From Martinezella rhizogenes (lineage in GTDB: Bacteria; Pseudomonadota; Alphaproteobacteria; Rhizobiales; Rhizobiaceae), in assembly GCF_000799715.1 (NCBI RefSeq), contig NZ_JUHG01000015.1, forward strand, positions 372,001-436,000: a DNA stretch of 64,000 nt, given 5' to 3'. Each line of letters opens with the position of its first letter. Position 1 is the first letter of the stretch. The notes under the pieces are model-generated. The model was not told the DNA's origin. It ran no database searches and saw nothing but the letters and a program-made list of their open reading frames with translations. Made by a program: the position numbers and the translations under genes. This document shows positions 8,130 to 15,968 of the stretch, piece by piece.

Positions 8130-9335
8130 TCAGTTTGCCTCAGGGAGGGGCTCATGGATTGGAACAATCTTACCGGCTTTCCAGATATAAGTTGAGAAGC
8201 TCGGTAGCATCCTGTTTCCAGTCGCCTTATCGATCTCTACCGGAATACCCTCATCTGCGCTCATTCTGACTGCAATGGCCCTGGGATCGAGATAGATAGT
8301 TGGCTTGCCATCCTTCATATCGGTGATGAGGCTGAATTCGTAGTGACCGTAGCACTGTTCATCCCGAATGGCGGCCGCCACTTCGTGGACAGCGGCATAG
8401 GAGCGGAGTGTCAGGTCCTCGGCCGGAATCTCATGGGCCTTTAGCACTGTGCGGGCACTTTCCAAATCGGTCATCAGAGTCTCGCGGGGCGCGTCGGTAA
8501 AGATCGTGCCATCCGCGTCCTTTTTATAAAGGGTCTGATAATTGACGTTGGACAAGGCATCGCCACCGATGATCTGCGGCTTGACGGAGATTTCCCCTAA
8601 TTGCCGCAGAAGCGTGCCGATTTCTACATAAGCACCCCCGTAATAGATTACCTCTACTCCCGCCTGTTTCAGTTTTTCGGCCTCCTTCCTATAGTCATAT
8701 GCGCCAGGGTCGACGGAGATCTTGAGCGCCTCGGTCATGCCGCCTCGGTTGAGGGTCGTCTTGAAGGCATCGATCAGGGGGTTACTATAACCCGTCCTGT
8801 CATCGAGGACGGCGACTTTTTTGTCCTTGAAATTCTTCAGCACATAATTTGCGGCTATCTCGCCTTGACGGGGATCTGCGCGGTAGCATTCGGTGGAGAG
8901 ATTGCTGGGCCGTCCACCGTCGATGAGATCGATCTGCGGAAAGGTCTTCGTCAGATGAAGGATCTGAGTTCCTGAGAGTGCCAAAATATCTGATGGCGAT
9001 TCGTGGCGTATCTGAATAGGGGTCGCTGGATCAAAAACCGCCGCCTCGATGACGAAGTTGATTTTTGTGTCGAGAAAGTCCTTGGCGACCGATGAGCTCT
9101 TCAGCGGATTGCTGGCATCGTCGCCAAATTTCAAAACGAGCTTATCGCCAAGAATGCCGCCGCTCTTGTTGATTTCATCGGCGGCCGTTTGCATTGCACT
9201 TTTGACCTTATTGCCGTCTGCAGCGCCCTGACCGGTCAGGGGCGCGATGATGCCGATCGTGAAGTCCGCATGCGCCGGTACGACGAAGGCTAGTGAGGCC
9301 GCGAAGGTCGTGACCAACAGGACATAGTTTCTCAT
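8130..9335 (-). CDS. Branched-chain amino-acid-type ABC transporter substrate-binding protein (LivJ/LivK-like)
   Basis: This is a 401-aa PBP type 1 protein with signal peptide MRNYVLLVTTFAASLAFVVPAHA. The mature start DFTIGIIAPLTGQGAADG and SGGILGDKLVLKFGDDASNP are typical of the Leu/Ile/Val-binding (Peripla_BP_6) family. The start at 9335 is fixed by a strong Shine-Dalgarno (AAGGAGGT) six bases upstream; the open frame runs 46 codons further up into dnaE2-derived sequence, which is not part of the gene. No liv permease or ATPase genes accompany it, and it converges with the flavoenzyme gene. It is an orphan binding protein or the remainder of a larger operon. Confidence 0.88.
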   Translation of the reverse strand: MRNYVLLVTTFAASLAFVVPAHADFTIGIIAPLTGQGAADGNKVKSAMQTAADEINKSGGILGDKLVLKFGDDASNPLKSSSVAKDFLDTKINFVIEAAVFDPATPIQIRHESPSDILALSGTQILHLTKTFPQIDLIDGGRPSNLSTECYRADPRQGEIAANYVLKNFKDKKVAVLDDRTGYSNPLIDAFKTTLNRGGMTEALKISVDPGAYDYRKEAEKLKQAGVEVIYYGGAYVEIGTLLRQLGEISVKPQIIGGDALSNVNYQTLYKKDADGTIFTDAPRETLMTDLESARTVLKAHEIPAEDLTLRSYAAVHEVAAAIRDEQCYGHYEFSLITDMKDGKPTIYLDPRAIAVRMSADEGIPVEIDKATGNRMLPSFSTYIWKAGKIVPIHEPLPEAN

Positions 9336-9439
9336 AGTACCTCCTTGACGGCCGTTTCCAGGCAGAGATGACCATAATGATGCGTCGTCATGAACGGCCA
9401 CTGAATAGGTGTGCCAGCTATCTTTAATTGTGACGGTCG

Positions 9440-9740
9440 TGGCTCCCGACATTGCCGGCGCGCTTCTTGCCAAGCGATAGCAGCCGCAAAGCCTGGTATA
9501 GGCGGTCCGATCCGTGGATAGACGAGTTCCGACATGCCGTCTGTAAGATCAAGGCGGCAACCGACGATCAAGCGGACGCCGCTGTCCTTGGCTTCCTAAT
9601 GAGCTAATGAGCGCACACGATGCCGGCGAGACTGTTGCGGTCGGCGATCGCCAGAGCCTCGACGCCGAGGTCGGATGACGCGCCGCGCAGGAGCAGAGGA
9701 GATCGCCTGACATTAACAACGTCCGCTGGGGCGCGTTGGT
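9440..9740 (-). pseudogene. dnaE2: Decayed 5' fragment of error-prone DNA polymerase gene dnaE2
   Basis: In two minus-strand frames separated by stops, the fragments LLRGASSDLGVEALAIADRNSLAGIV (about 9613-9690) and VGCRLDLTDGMSELVYP (about 9505-9560) appear in order. They match the N-terminal PHP domain of the DnaE2 polymerase, which normally reads FLRGAS...DRNSLAGIVR...VGCRLDL.DGMS.LVYP. In-frame stops and frameshifts break the sequence, and nothing of the remaining roughly 1000 residues follows. It is therefore a relic. The binding-protein gene starts immediately after it, marking a recombination junction. Confidence 0.7.
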
Positions 9741-10087
9741 GTACCCGTAACTGCCGAAGGGATTGAGCCGCTGAACAGCAGAGGCATTGCGCACCGCTGG
9801 GTGCGATCAGCTCCAAGGATACGTGGTCGGCAGATCCGTATCCGCGGAAATGGCACCAGAATACCGGGCAAGGCGGCACCATGAGTGTAGTCAACAGGGA
9901 TAGCCGCCCGGCAGATGCGACCGCAATTCCTGCATCATGTTGTCGATCGACCAGCGCAGTGCGTCGCGCTCCATTTCCTGGCTGAGGTGGAGATGGGCGG
10001 CGCCGTTTCCGAGAGAGCGCCGGCATGATTGCCGCCATGTTTTAAAACCTCCTCACGACGGGCCGGCGAACCGGCCCGTCGTACTTA
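9741..10087. other. Gene-free stretch with no recognised content
   Basis: No confident gene was found. A minus-strand frame at about 9900-10030 reads GNGAAHLHLSQEMERDALRW and then stops after GGYPC. It looks like the end of a real but unidentified protein and could be further debris of the locus that once held dnaE2. Confidence 0.4.
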
Positions 10088-11203
10088 TCAAACCAGCGCC
10101 GCCAGTTCGCCGGCACTGAAGCCTTTGAGGTTTGCCGTGTCGCCTTCTCGCACCTTGTTTGCCCAATCGGGGTTGCTGATCATGGCACGCCCAACAGCTA
10201 TCAGGTCGAACTCTCGGCGCTCCATGCGGGTCAGCAGCGTATCGATGCCGACACTGGTCGAGCTCTCGCCGGCAAAGGCTTTCAGGAACTCTCCGGATAA
10301 GCCGACCGAGCCGACGCTGATGGTCACCGCGCCCGTCAGCTTCTTTGCCCAACCTGCGAAATTGAGGCCTTCCTCGCCGTCAACGTCAGGAAACTCTGGT
10401 TCCCAAAAACGCCGCTGGGAGCAATGCAGGATATCGACGCCGGCATCGACCAGCGGCTGAAGCCAGTCGGCCATCAGCTGTGGCGTCTCGGCGAGGCGCG
10501 CCGAGTAGTCTTGCTGCTTCCATTGGCTCACCCGCAAGATGACGGGGAAGTCCTCGCCGACAGCCGCACGGATGGCGCGGACGACTTCCGCGGCAAAACC
10601 GGAACGTTCCTTGATCGACGCGCCACCCCACCGATCGTCACGCCGGTTTGTGCCGCTCCAGAAGAATTCATCGATAAGATAGCCATGCGCACCATGGATT
10701 TCGATCGTGTCGAAGCCCAGGCGTTTGGCATCTGCTGCGGCTTGAGCAAATGCAGCAATCGTATCGGCAATAGCCTCGTCGGACATTTCGACGCCGCGCG
10801 GCTTGTCAGGCGCCAGAAGACCCGATGGGCTTTCGACCGGGCTTGCCGGCTGCCAGCCACTCATCCCGACCGTTGATCCGGTATGCCAAAGTTGAGGCCC
10901 CATCCGTCCGCCGGCCCGATGGACTTCATTGATGATTGTTTTCCAGCCGCCGAGTGCCGCATCGCCATGGAAAAACGGAATTGCCGGCTCGTTGCGCGAC
11001 GACGGCCGGTTGACCACAGTGCCTTCCGACAGGATCAGACCGACGCCGCCTTCAGCCCGGCGGCGATAATAGGCTGCGTTCGAAGAACCCGGAACGCCCT
11101 CCGGGGCAAATGTCCGTGTCATCGGCGCCATGACGATACGGTTTGGCAGGGCGAGCGACTTAACGCGTAGCGGCTCGAACAGGATATCGGTGGAAGAAGG
11201 CAT
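10088..11203 (-). CDS. NADH:flavin oxidoreductase of the Old Yellow Enzyme family
   Basis: This is a 371-aa FMN TIM-barrel protein. It shows the N-terminal strand LFEPLRVKSLALPNRIVMAPMTR, the substrate-binding HGAHGYLIDEFFW (His pair region, about residues 180-190), the TNRRDDRWGG signature, and a C-terminal FMN-phosphate segment DLIAVGRAMISNPDWANKV. Such enzymes reduce activated C=C bonds or nitro compounds and often answer electrophile stress. It is transcribed divergently from an HxlR-type regulator, and an inverted repeat lies in the 99-bp gap. The start at 11203 was preferred to more upstream codons because it gives the usual N-terminus; the codon at 11215 is also possible. Confidence 0.9.
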   Translation of the reverse strand: MPSSTDILFEPLRVKSLALPNRIVMAPMTRTFAPEGVPGSSNAAYYRRRAEGGVGLILSEGTVVNRPSSRNEPAIPFFHGDAALGGWKTIINEVHRAGGRMGPQLWHTGSTVGMSGWQPASPVESPSGLLAPDKPRGVEMSDEAIADTIAAFAQAAADAKRLGFDTIEIHGAHGYLIDEFFWSGTNRRDDRWGGASIKERSGFAAEVVRAIRAAVGEDFPVILRVSQWKQQDYSARLAETPQLMADWLQPLVDAGVDILHCSQRRFWEPEFPDVDGEEGLNFAGWAKKLTGAVTISVGSVGLSGEFLKAFAGESSTSVGIDTLLTRMERREFDLIAVGRAMISNPDWANKVREGDTANLKGFSAGELAALV

Positions 11204-11231
11204 ACGTCGCTCCATTGTTGTCAGGCCCATT

Positions 11232-11252
11232 TAGGTATAAAAGCGATACCTA
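11232..11252. promoter_or_regulatory. Inverted repeat operator between OYE and HxlR genes
   Basis: TAGGTAT (11232-11238) and ATACCTA (11246-11252) form a perfect 7-bp inverted repeat with a 7-base spacer. Further half-sites AGGTAC (11263) and AGGTAT (11281) follow on the regulator side. The position between divergent genes fits an HxlR binding site controlling both. Confidence 0.6.
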
Positions 11253-11302
11253 GGCGTCAAGAAGGTACTTTGAATCGCCCAGGTATCTTTGAGGAAACCA
11301 CC

Positions 11303-11671
11303 ATGTGTGCCGCTACCCCGGATTTTAATGTCGATTGCCCTAGCCGCCTCATATTCGAGCAGATCGCCGACAAGTGGTCGATGATGGTTATCACCGTTCT
11401 CGATGCCGGTCCGGTGCGCTTCAATGGCATCAAGCGGCGGCTTGAAGGCGTGACACAGAAGTCCTTGACGCAATGTCTTCGTCGCCTTGAGCGCAACGGT
11501 CTGATCGAACGGCGGGTCATTCCCGTGTCACCGGTCGCGGTGGAATACGAGCTGACAGACCTCGGTCGTTCGCTTCAACCGCGATTGCTGTCGGTCTATT
11601 CCTGGACCGTCGAGATGATGCAGGAAATCGAAGCTGCGCGACAGCAATTCGATGAAAGGACTGCGGCCTAA
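11303..11671 (+). CDS. HxlR-family transcriptional regulator
   Basis: This is a 122-aa winged-helix protein. It has the family segments CPSRLIFEQIADKWSMMVI, LDAGPVRFNGIKRRLEGVTQ, KSLTQCLRRLERNGLIERR and PVAVEYELTDLGRSL. Cys2 and Cys12 (in VDCPSR) are placed where HxlR proteins such as QorR and YodB keep a redox- or electrophile-sensing cysteine. The start at 11303 follows GAGGAAA; upstream in-frame codons lack a ribosome-binding site. It is likely a repressor of the divergent Old Yellow Enzyme gene. Confidence 0.9.
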   Translation: MCAATPDFNVDCPSRLIFEQIADKWSMMVITVLDAGPVRFNGIKRRLEGVTQKSLTQCLRRLERNGLIERRVIPVSPVAVEYELTDLGRSLQPRLLSVYSWTVEMMQEIEAARQQFDERTAA

Positions 11672-11984
11672 GCGAACGGCGCAACAAGGCCGGATTTCTA
11701 CTCTCGCATCAATCCGGTCTCGCAGGATAGCTCGGGACGGGAGGCTCCTGGAATAATCTCGCTTGCCTCACGCACGTCATAGGCAATCGTCGGACAGCCA
11801 CTGCATTTGATCTGATAAGCTCCGTACGCCGGCTTGGTTCAACGGGTCCTCTCGCTCAAAGACGCGCTGATCTTGCCCGCACGCGAACCGTACGGATGCC
11901 CGATCGTCTCGAAATCCCGAGTGCCGGTGGAACAGGGCAGTCTGCTTTGACGCCTGAACTCAGAGCCGAACGTATCGGAAAACG
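11672..11984. other. Gene-free stretch downstream of the HxlR gene
   Basis: No convincing coding region, repeat or RNA was found here. Short open frames in this stretch lack recognisable domains and ribosome-binding sites. Confidence 0.4.
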
Positions 11985-12143
11985 AAAAAGCCTGCCGCGG
12001 GAGGAGATGCGGCAGGCTTTTCCGAAAGAATTGAACGACGGCTGGGAGGAGGAGTGCCGTTGTTCCGTCAGGCGCCCCTTCGGGAGGAGAAAACGGGTCG
12101 CCTGAAACACGAAGCTCTGCGGGAGGAGGTGCATTGCTTCGTT
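11985..12143 (-). ncRNA. Tandem array of four CCUCCUCCC-loop hairpins (cuckoo-RNA-like sRNAs)
   Basis: On the minus strand four stem-loops follow one another, each with a C/U-rich loop that is CCUCCUCCC or close to it. Their stems are: 12109-12115 with 12136-12142 (7 bp); 12068-12074 with 12099-12105 (7 bp); 12033-12042 with 12056-12065 (9 of 10 bp); and 11990-11998 with 12009-12017 (9 bp). On the plus strand the loops read GGGAGGAGG, GGGAGGAG, GGGAGGAGG and GGGAGGAG. The last stem is followed by a T-tract and doubles as a terminator. Tandem hairpins with anti-Shine-Dalgarno-like CCUCCUCCC loops are the defining feature of the stress-induced cuckoo (CcsR) RNAs of Alphaproteobacteria. Membership is inferred; no family model was run. 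Confidence 0.65.
11990..12017 (-). terminator. Rho-independent terminator ending the hairpin array
   Basis: The 9-bp stem GCCTGCCGC/GCGGCAGGC is flanked by AAAAA on its left and TTTT on its right, so it can terminate transcription in both directions. In minus-strand reading the T-tract follows the fourth hairpin of the array. Confidence 0.75.
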
Positions 12144-12451
12144 GATTTGAAGATACCAGAGGCTGCCCCGACCGCCAGCGCTCTGATCGCAGTGCAGCCA
12201 TGCGCATGTTGCAATGCAATATAAATGCTGTGCTCATTTGTCGGCCATTGCGGTGGAGACGCAGCTCTTTCTGTGCTGGGCTCGAAACCAAGAACGAGTT
12301 CGATCACCTTGGCGCAGGACATTTCGCACGGCTTCAGTATCGACCCAGGTCCAGCCAATCGATAAAGGTTGAGGCTGACGATATTGCTTCCGCTAAGCTC
12401 CTCGCCATAGAGCCAGGTCCGTTTGCCATCATCCGACCGCTTGTCGGTCAC
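12068..12451 (-). CDS. Small hypothetical protein upstream of the sRNA array, doubtful
   Basis: A minus-strand frame starting near a GTG at 12451 reads WLYGEELSGSNIVSLNLYRL and then ILKPCEMSCAKVIELVLGFEP, a composition that looks like a real small protein. The frame then runs on into the first two hairpins of the sRNA array, so the true end or a frameshift probably lies earlier. Its upstream end abuts the IS6 element at 12483. Cuckoo RNAs elsewhere follow a small DUF1127 gene on the same strand; this protein is not recognisably DUF1127 but holds the same position. No function is proposed. Confidence 0.35.
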   Translation of the reverse strand: MTDKRSDDGKRTWLYGEELSGSNIVSLNLYRLAGPGSILKPCEMSCAKVIELVLGFEPSTERAASPPQWPTNEHSIYIALQHAHGCTAIRALAVGAASGIFKSTKQCTSSRRASCFRRPVFSSRRGA

Positions 12452-12482
12452 GCCCCATGATCGACCGCCAAAATGACCGACG

Positions 12483-13289
12483 GGAGTTGTCATGTTATCG
12501 AGCGTGAGCGGTGTTTGTCGCAAGCCGTCTGCAATCAAGCGGTAGCGCCGGTGACGGCCTTCCGGTGCGCTATTGCGCGGATGCGATGAATGTGGGTGGA
12601 CAGCGCGGATCGTTTATGACTTGGGGGACGAAGAGATTTCGAAGCGCGGAGAAGATCGAGATGAAGCGCTGCAGACTTCCCGGTGATCGGAAGCCTTGCA
12701 TCGTCCTCTCCCGCTTCCGCAGTGGCAGATGGGAATTTTCCGCTCGATTATTGAGACCCTTGTGGGATCGGTGCTCGACAGCCGGCATAACTTCTCGCTT
12801 GGCCGCGCCATACGAGCAGAGCTTGTCGGTGATGATCCGCTTGGGCGGCATGGCTGCTTTCTTCAATAGTCTGACGAGCAATCGCTTGGCGGACTTCGTA
12901 TCGCGTCGGCTCTGAACAATCTCGTCGAGAACATAGCCGTCTTGATCAACGGCACGCCAAAGCCAGTGCTTCTTGCCTGCGATGGAAATCACCACCTCGT
13001 CCAGATGCCAGACATCCCGGCGCGACGGCCGCCTGCGACGGAGTTGCTTTGCGTATGCCGGTCCGAATTTCCGACCCCATCGCCGGATCGTTTCATACGA
13101 AACGACAACTCCGCGCTCCAGCAGCATCTCCTCAACAAGGCGTAAGCTCAGCGGAAATCTGAAATACAGCCAGACCGCGTTCGAGATGATCTGTTGCGGG
13201 AAACGGTGGCGCTTGTAGCTGACGGCAGGACTCTTCATTCCACCGTCTCTATGTCCAATTCACTGACGCCGCGTTTATGTGACAACACC
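12483..13289 (-). mobile_element. IS6-family insertion sequence, copy 1 (complete)
   Basis: The element is about 807 bp. Its ends are GGAGTTGTCA at the left and the complement of GGTGTTGTCA at the right, an inverted repeat with one mismatch in 10. The same ends flank the second copy at 20225-20896. It carries one transposase gene nearly filling the element. No 8-bp target duplication is seen at its flanks, so the surrounding DNA has been rearranged by recombination or deletion. The right end truncates an AraC-type gene. Confidence 0.8.
12570..13238 (-). CDS. IS6-family transposase
   Basis: This 222-aa DDE transposase is close to the family length. It has an N-terminal HTH region (FPLSLRLVEEMLLERGVVVSYETIRRW) and WHLDEVVISIAGKKHWLWRAVD with the first Asp. 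DEIVQSRRDTKSAKRLL and RIITDKLCSYGAA hold the second Asp. NNRAENSHLPLRKRERTMQGFRS holds the Glu of the triad. All catalytic residues are present, so it may be active. The C-terminus ends ALRNLFVPQV followed by a divergent tail. Confidence 0.92.
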   Translation of the reverse strand: MKSPAVSYKRHRFPQQIISNAVWLYFRFPLSLRLVEEMLLERGVVVSYETIRRWGRKFGPAYAKQLRRRRPSRRDVWHLDEVVISIAGKKHWLWRAVDQDGYVLDEIVQSRRDTKSAKRLLVRLLKKAAMPPKRIITDKLCSYGAAKREVMPAVEHRSHKGLNNRAENSHLPLRKRERTMQGFRSPGSLQRFISIFSALRNLFVPQVINDPRCPPTFIASAQ

Positions 13290-13872
13290 GCTGAAAGTGC
13301 CGCGGGAGCTGCTGCGCCCGGTACTCTCTAATGCGGATGATATCGCGACAACGGTTGTGTCCGCTCCCAGTGGCATAGGTGCTTTGCTGCTCGCCTATTT
13401 CGATGCTTTCGTGACCGAGGTGCCCTATCTCGCGCCAGAGGAGCAGACGACGTCGCTAAATGCCCTGGCAAGCCTCGCTGCCGTGGCACATGGTCGGCTT
13501 GCGCGAGACCACGATCCGCGGCAGGCACTGCAGACGGCCCAACTCCGCCTTGCCAAGGAGTTCATTGCGCGCAACGCCACAAATCCACGCCTTTCGCCGA
13601 TGCTTGTAGCAGGAGCACTTGGCATCTCCATCCGCCATCTTCATCGTCTCTTCGAAGCGACCGGCGATACTGTTTCAAGGCATATCCTCCGTTGCCGACT
13701 CGAGGTTGCGCGGTCGCGGTTACGATCTCCAGAATTCGGCCACGTCACAATCCTGGAGCTCGCACTTGATTGCGGGTTCACGAGCCTAGCTACGTTCTAC
13801 AGGGCGTACCGGATTGCCTATGGATTTACTCCCGCAGAATACAGGAGGGTAGTCACCCAGCCACACGCCTGA
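13290..13872 (+). pseudogene. AraC-family regulator, 5'-truncated by the IS6 element
   Basis: The frame emerging from the IS right end reads LKVPRELLRP, typical of the end of an AraC_binding_2 (FeaR-like) sensor domain. It is followed by a linker and a complete AraC HTH domain (LAKEFIARNATNPRLSPMLVAGALGISIRHLHRLF through FTSLATFYRAYRIAYGFTPAEYRR). About 130 residues of the N-terminal domain are missing and the start codon used by an open frame (13279) lies inside the IS end. A DNA-binding-only product could still be made from it. Confidence 0.78.
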
Positions 13873-14115
13873 TCTTACCTTTTCGGCAATCCACGCGGAT
13901 CCGGCACGGGCGACCCATGATGAAACTCATCCCCTCGCCTATGCGGCAGCGGAAATGCCGTCTTACGATCGCCAACGCTCGCCAGCTCCGCCGACAGATC
14001 GGTGAGCCGATGCTCGACCTCTAAACATCACACCCTTGGTGGACCCGGCCGCTGGCGAACAAGCACCAGGACCGCGGTCTTGAAGGGATCAGAACTTTCA
14101 ACCCACTGATTTTTG
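13873..14115. other. Short intergenic stretch, no gene recognised
   Basis: A 35-codon frame at 13918-14025 (ATGATGAAACTC start) has no recognisable similarity. The stretch ends with copy B of the dispersed motif at 14076-14107. Confidence 0.35.
14076..14107. repeat. Short dispersed motif, copy B
   Basis: GGTCTTGAAGGGATCAGAAC is followed by an A/C-rich tail. Sixteen of its bases are identical to copy A at 8063. It lies just downstream of the Fic gene's stop codon. Confidence 0.35.
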
Positions 14116-15294
14116 TCATGTAGCAGGCAGCGGATCAGTGCCTTCGCTTAGGATTGCGATATATCTGCGGTAGCTGAAGACACGACCACGTTTACGGCCT
14201 GTCACCTCCTCGACAATGCCCAAACGCTCCAAATCGGCGAGTGCCACGTTAACAGTGGGCGCGGACAGGCCGGTCATCTGAACAATCTGGTTTGCTGTAT
14301 GAAAGGGATTTTGCTGAAAGAGCTCATGAATACGAAGGGCCGATCCAGCTCTGTCGCTCTTGGTCGTGATTTTCTCCCTGTCCTCTTTGAAAAGGTCGAC
14401 GATCTGAGTGGCGGCTCCAAATGCCTGATTGGCAGTGTCGGCCACACCTGTCAGGAAGAAGTCTAGCCAAGCTTCCCAGTTTCCATGTTCACGGACCTCT
14501 TGCAGTAATCGATAATATTCCCTTCGATGGGCCTTGAGGTAAAGACTGAGGTATAGCAGTGGTTTGCGTAGAACACCGTTCATGCAGAGGTACAAGGTCA
14601 CAAGCAAGCGACCTATACGGCCATTGCCATCGAGAAATGGATGGATCGTTTCGAACTGGACATGTAGTAGGCCGGCTTTGATCAATGCCGGTAACCGGGA
14701 TCGATCATCGTGCATAAAGCGCTCGAACGCATCCAGGCAGCTCGCCATTTCCGCCACGGGTGGCGGCACAAAGAGTGCGTTACCGGGTCGTGTGCCTCCA
14801 ATCCAATTCTGTGAGCGCCGAAATTCTCCGGGATCTTTGGTGCCCCCCCGCCCGCTTTGAAGCAGTCGTGCGTGCATCTCTCGGATCAGGCGCAATGACA
14901 TTGGCAGCGTTTCCAAACGCTCCAAACCGTACATCATCGCATCAACGTAGTTGGAAACCTCGCGAATATCATCGACCGGTTGCCCCGCTTGAGCTTCGGT
15001 TTCAAATCGCAAAAGATCCGAAAGCGTCGACTGTGTCCCCTCAATCTGCGAGGAAAGAACTGCTTCTTTTCTCACATACATGTAAAGGAACAGCTCCTGG
15101 CGCGGGAGCAGCATTGTGATACCATCCAGGCGGCCGAGCGCACGCTCCGCCAGACTGAGGCGCTCCAGTAGCGAAAGCACATCGATGGGTGGCTTGGGCG
15201 GCAATGGCGGAGGCACAAACGCCCGCACTGTCTCGCTTGCTGCTGATGTTTCGACAAAATGGCCGAGGCGCGGGTTAGGACTGGAATCAGACAT
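14116..15294 (-). CDS. Fic-domain protein with N-terminal inhibitory motif and C-terminal winged helix
   Basis: This 392-aa protein carries the complete Fic motif HPFLDGNGRIGRLL at residues 218-231, the signature of AMP- or other nucleotide-transferring Fic enzymes. Residues 81-86, SSQIEG, fit the inhibitory motif (S/T)xxxE(G/N), placing Glu85 to block the active site. This makes it a class II, self-inhibited Fic protein. It also has a Fic_N-type N-terminal domain and a C-terminal winged helix (about 325-385, NQIVQMTGLSAPTVNVALADLERLG). Such proteins modify a partner and may also bind DNA. No separate antitoxin is adjacent, as expected for this class. Its target is unknown. Confidence 0.92.
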   Translation of the reverse strand: MSDSSPNPRLGHFVETSAASETVRAFVPPPLPPKPPIDVLSLLERLSLAERALGRLDGITMLLPRQELFLYMYVRKEAVLSSQIEGTQSTLSDLLRFETEAQAGQPVDDIREVSNYVDAMMYGLERLETLPMSLRLIREMHARLLQSGRGGTKDPGEFRRSQNWIGGTRPGNALFVPPPVAEMASCLDAFERFMHDDRSRLPALIKAGLLHVQFETIHPFLDGNGRIGRLLVTLYLCMNGVLRKPLLYLSLYLKAHRREYYRLLQEVREHGNWEAWLDFFLTGVADTANQAFGAATQIVDLFKEDREKITTKSDRAGSALRIHELFQQNPFHTANQIVQMTGLSAPTVNVALADLERLGIVEEVTGRKRGRVFSYRRYIAILSEGTDPLPAT

Positions 15295-15614
15295 ATGCTT
15301 AGTATGATTTCCATCCGTTATTTAAGCAAGTGGCACTTTTTTTAAATAACAAACGACCTTAGATAAGCGCCCTTAATTAGTGGAGATCATCCTCTCGACC
15401 TCAAGAGCAGACGTCAGATCCCGTGCCCACTCCATGCAACTTGCTGATGATCGATATTGCCAACGCTCGAAATGCCGCCTTCGCCATGCATATTCTGTCA
15501 ACAGTCTGCTCCAATTTCCACTGATCGGCGGCGCGCCTCACTGAGGCCCGACGGAGCACATGCCAGCTTGGCGTCGAGAGTATTGCTGAGACACATCGCA
15601 TCACCCGCGCGAGC
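15295..15614. other. Intergenic stretch between Fic and HTH genes
   Basis: No gene with recognisable features was found. The Fic-proximal part is AT-rich (around 15335-15350) and likely carries the Fic promoter. Confidence 0.4.
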
Positions 15615-15848
15615 TCAATCCTTTGGTTTGGAAAAACGGACGCCGACGCCGCTACCATTTTCAGGGATAAACTCGATGCCAGCAGCCTCGAATGCTGCAC
15701 GGATTGCCTCCAACGTCGCTGCATACCCTGGACGACCGGCTTCGATCCGAGTCACGGTAGCTGCGGTAATGTTAGCGCGGCTTGCCAGATCGCGAACGCC
15801 CCACCTAAGGGCAGCTCGCGCCATTCGGATTTGATCGGCATTCAACAT
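15615..15848 (-). CDS. Small XRE-type helix-turn-helix regulator
   Basis: This 77-aa protein is essentially one HTH_3 domain: QIRMARAALRWGVRDLASRANITAATVTRIEAG, followed by a short tail ending in FSKPKD. Residues ALRWGVRDLA and TAATVTRIEAG are characteristic of a rhizobial subfamily of solo regulators. It lies between the Fic gene and a HEPN-like gene, divergent from the latter. It may regulate that gene, but no operator was identified. Confidence 0.85.
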   Translation of the reverse strand: MLNADQIRMARAALRWGVRDLASRANITAATVTRIEAGRPGYAATLEAIRAAFEAAGIEFIPENGSGVGVRFSKPKD

Positions 15849-15968
15849 TATAACCTTGACATAATCTCTGTATGATTCAAACTCTCTGCACGGTTCATAG
15901 CGGCCACGCAGGGTGCTTGCGACACTCTACGTGACCTGACCACAATCTAGCTATCTGGAGCTTGGATC

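Noticed and set aside
9604..10038. Minus-strand open frame of 144 codons as a gene
   Set aside because: Only its end resembles a protein (DnaE2 fragment); the rest joins unrelated frames, so it is debris.
12483..13289. An 8-bp target-site duplication around the first IS6 copy
   Set aside because: The flanking 8-mers GACCGACG and GCTGAAAG do not match each other or those of the second copy.
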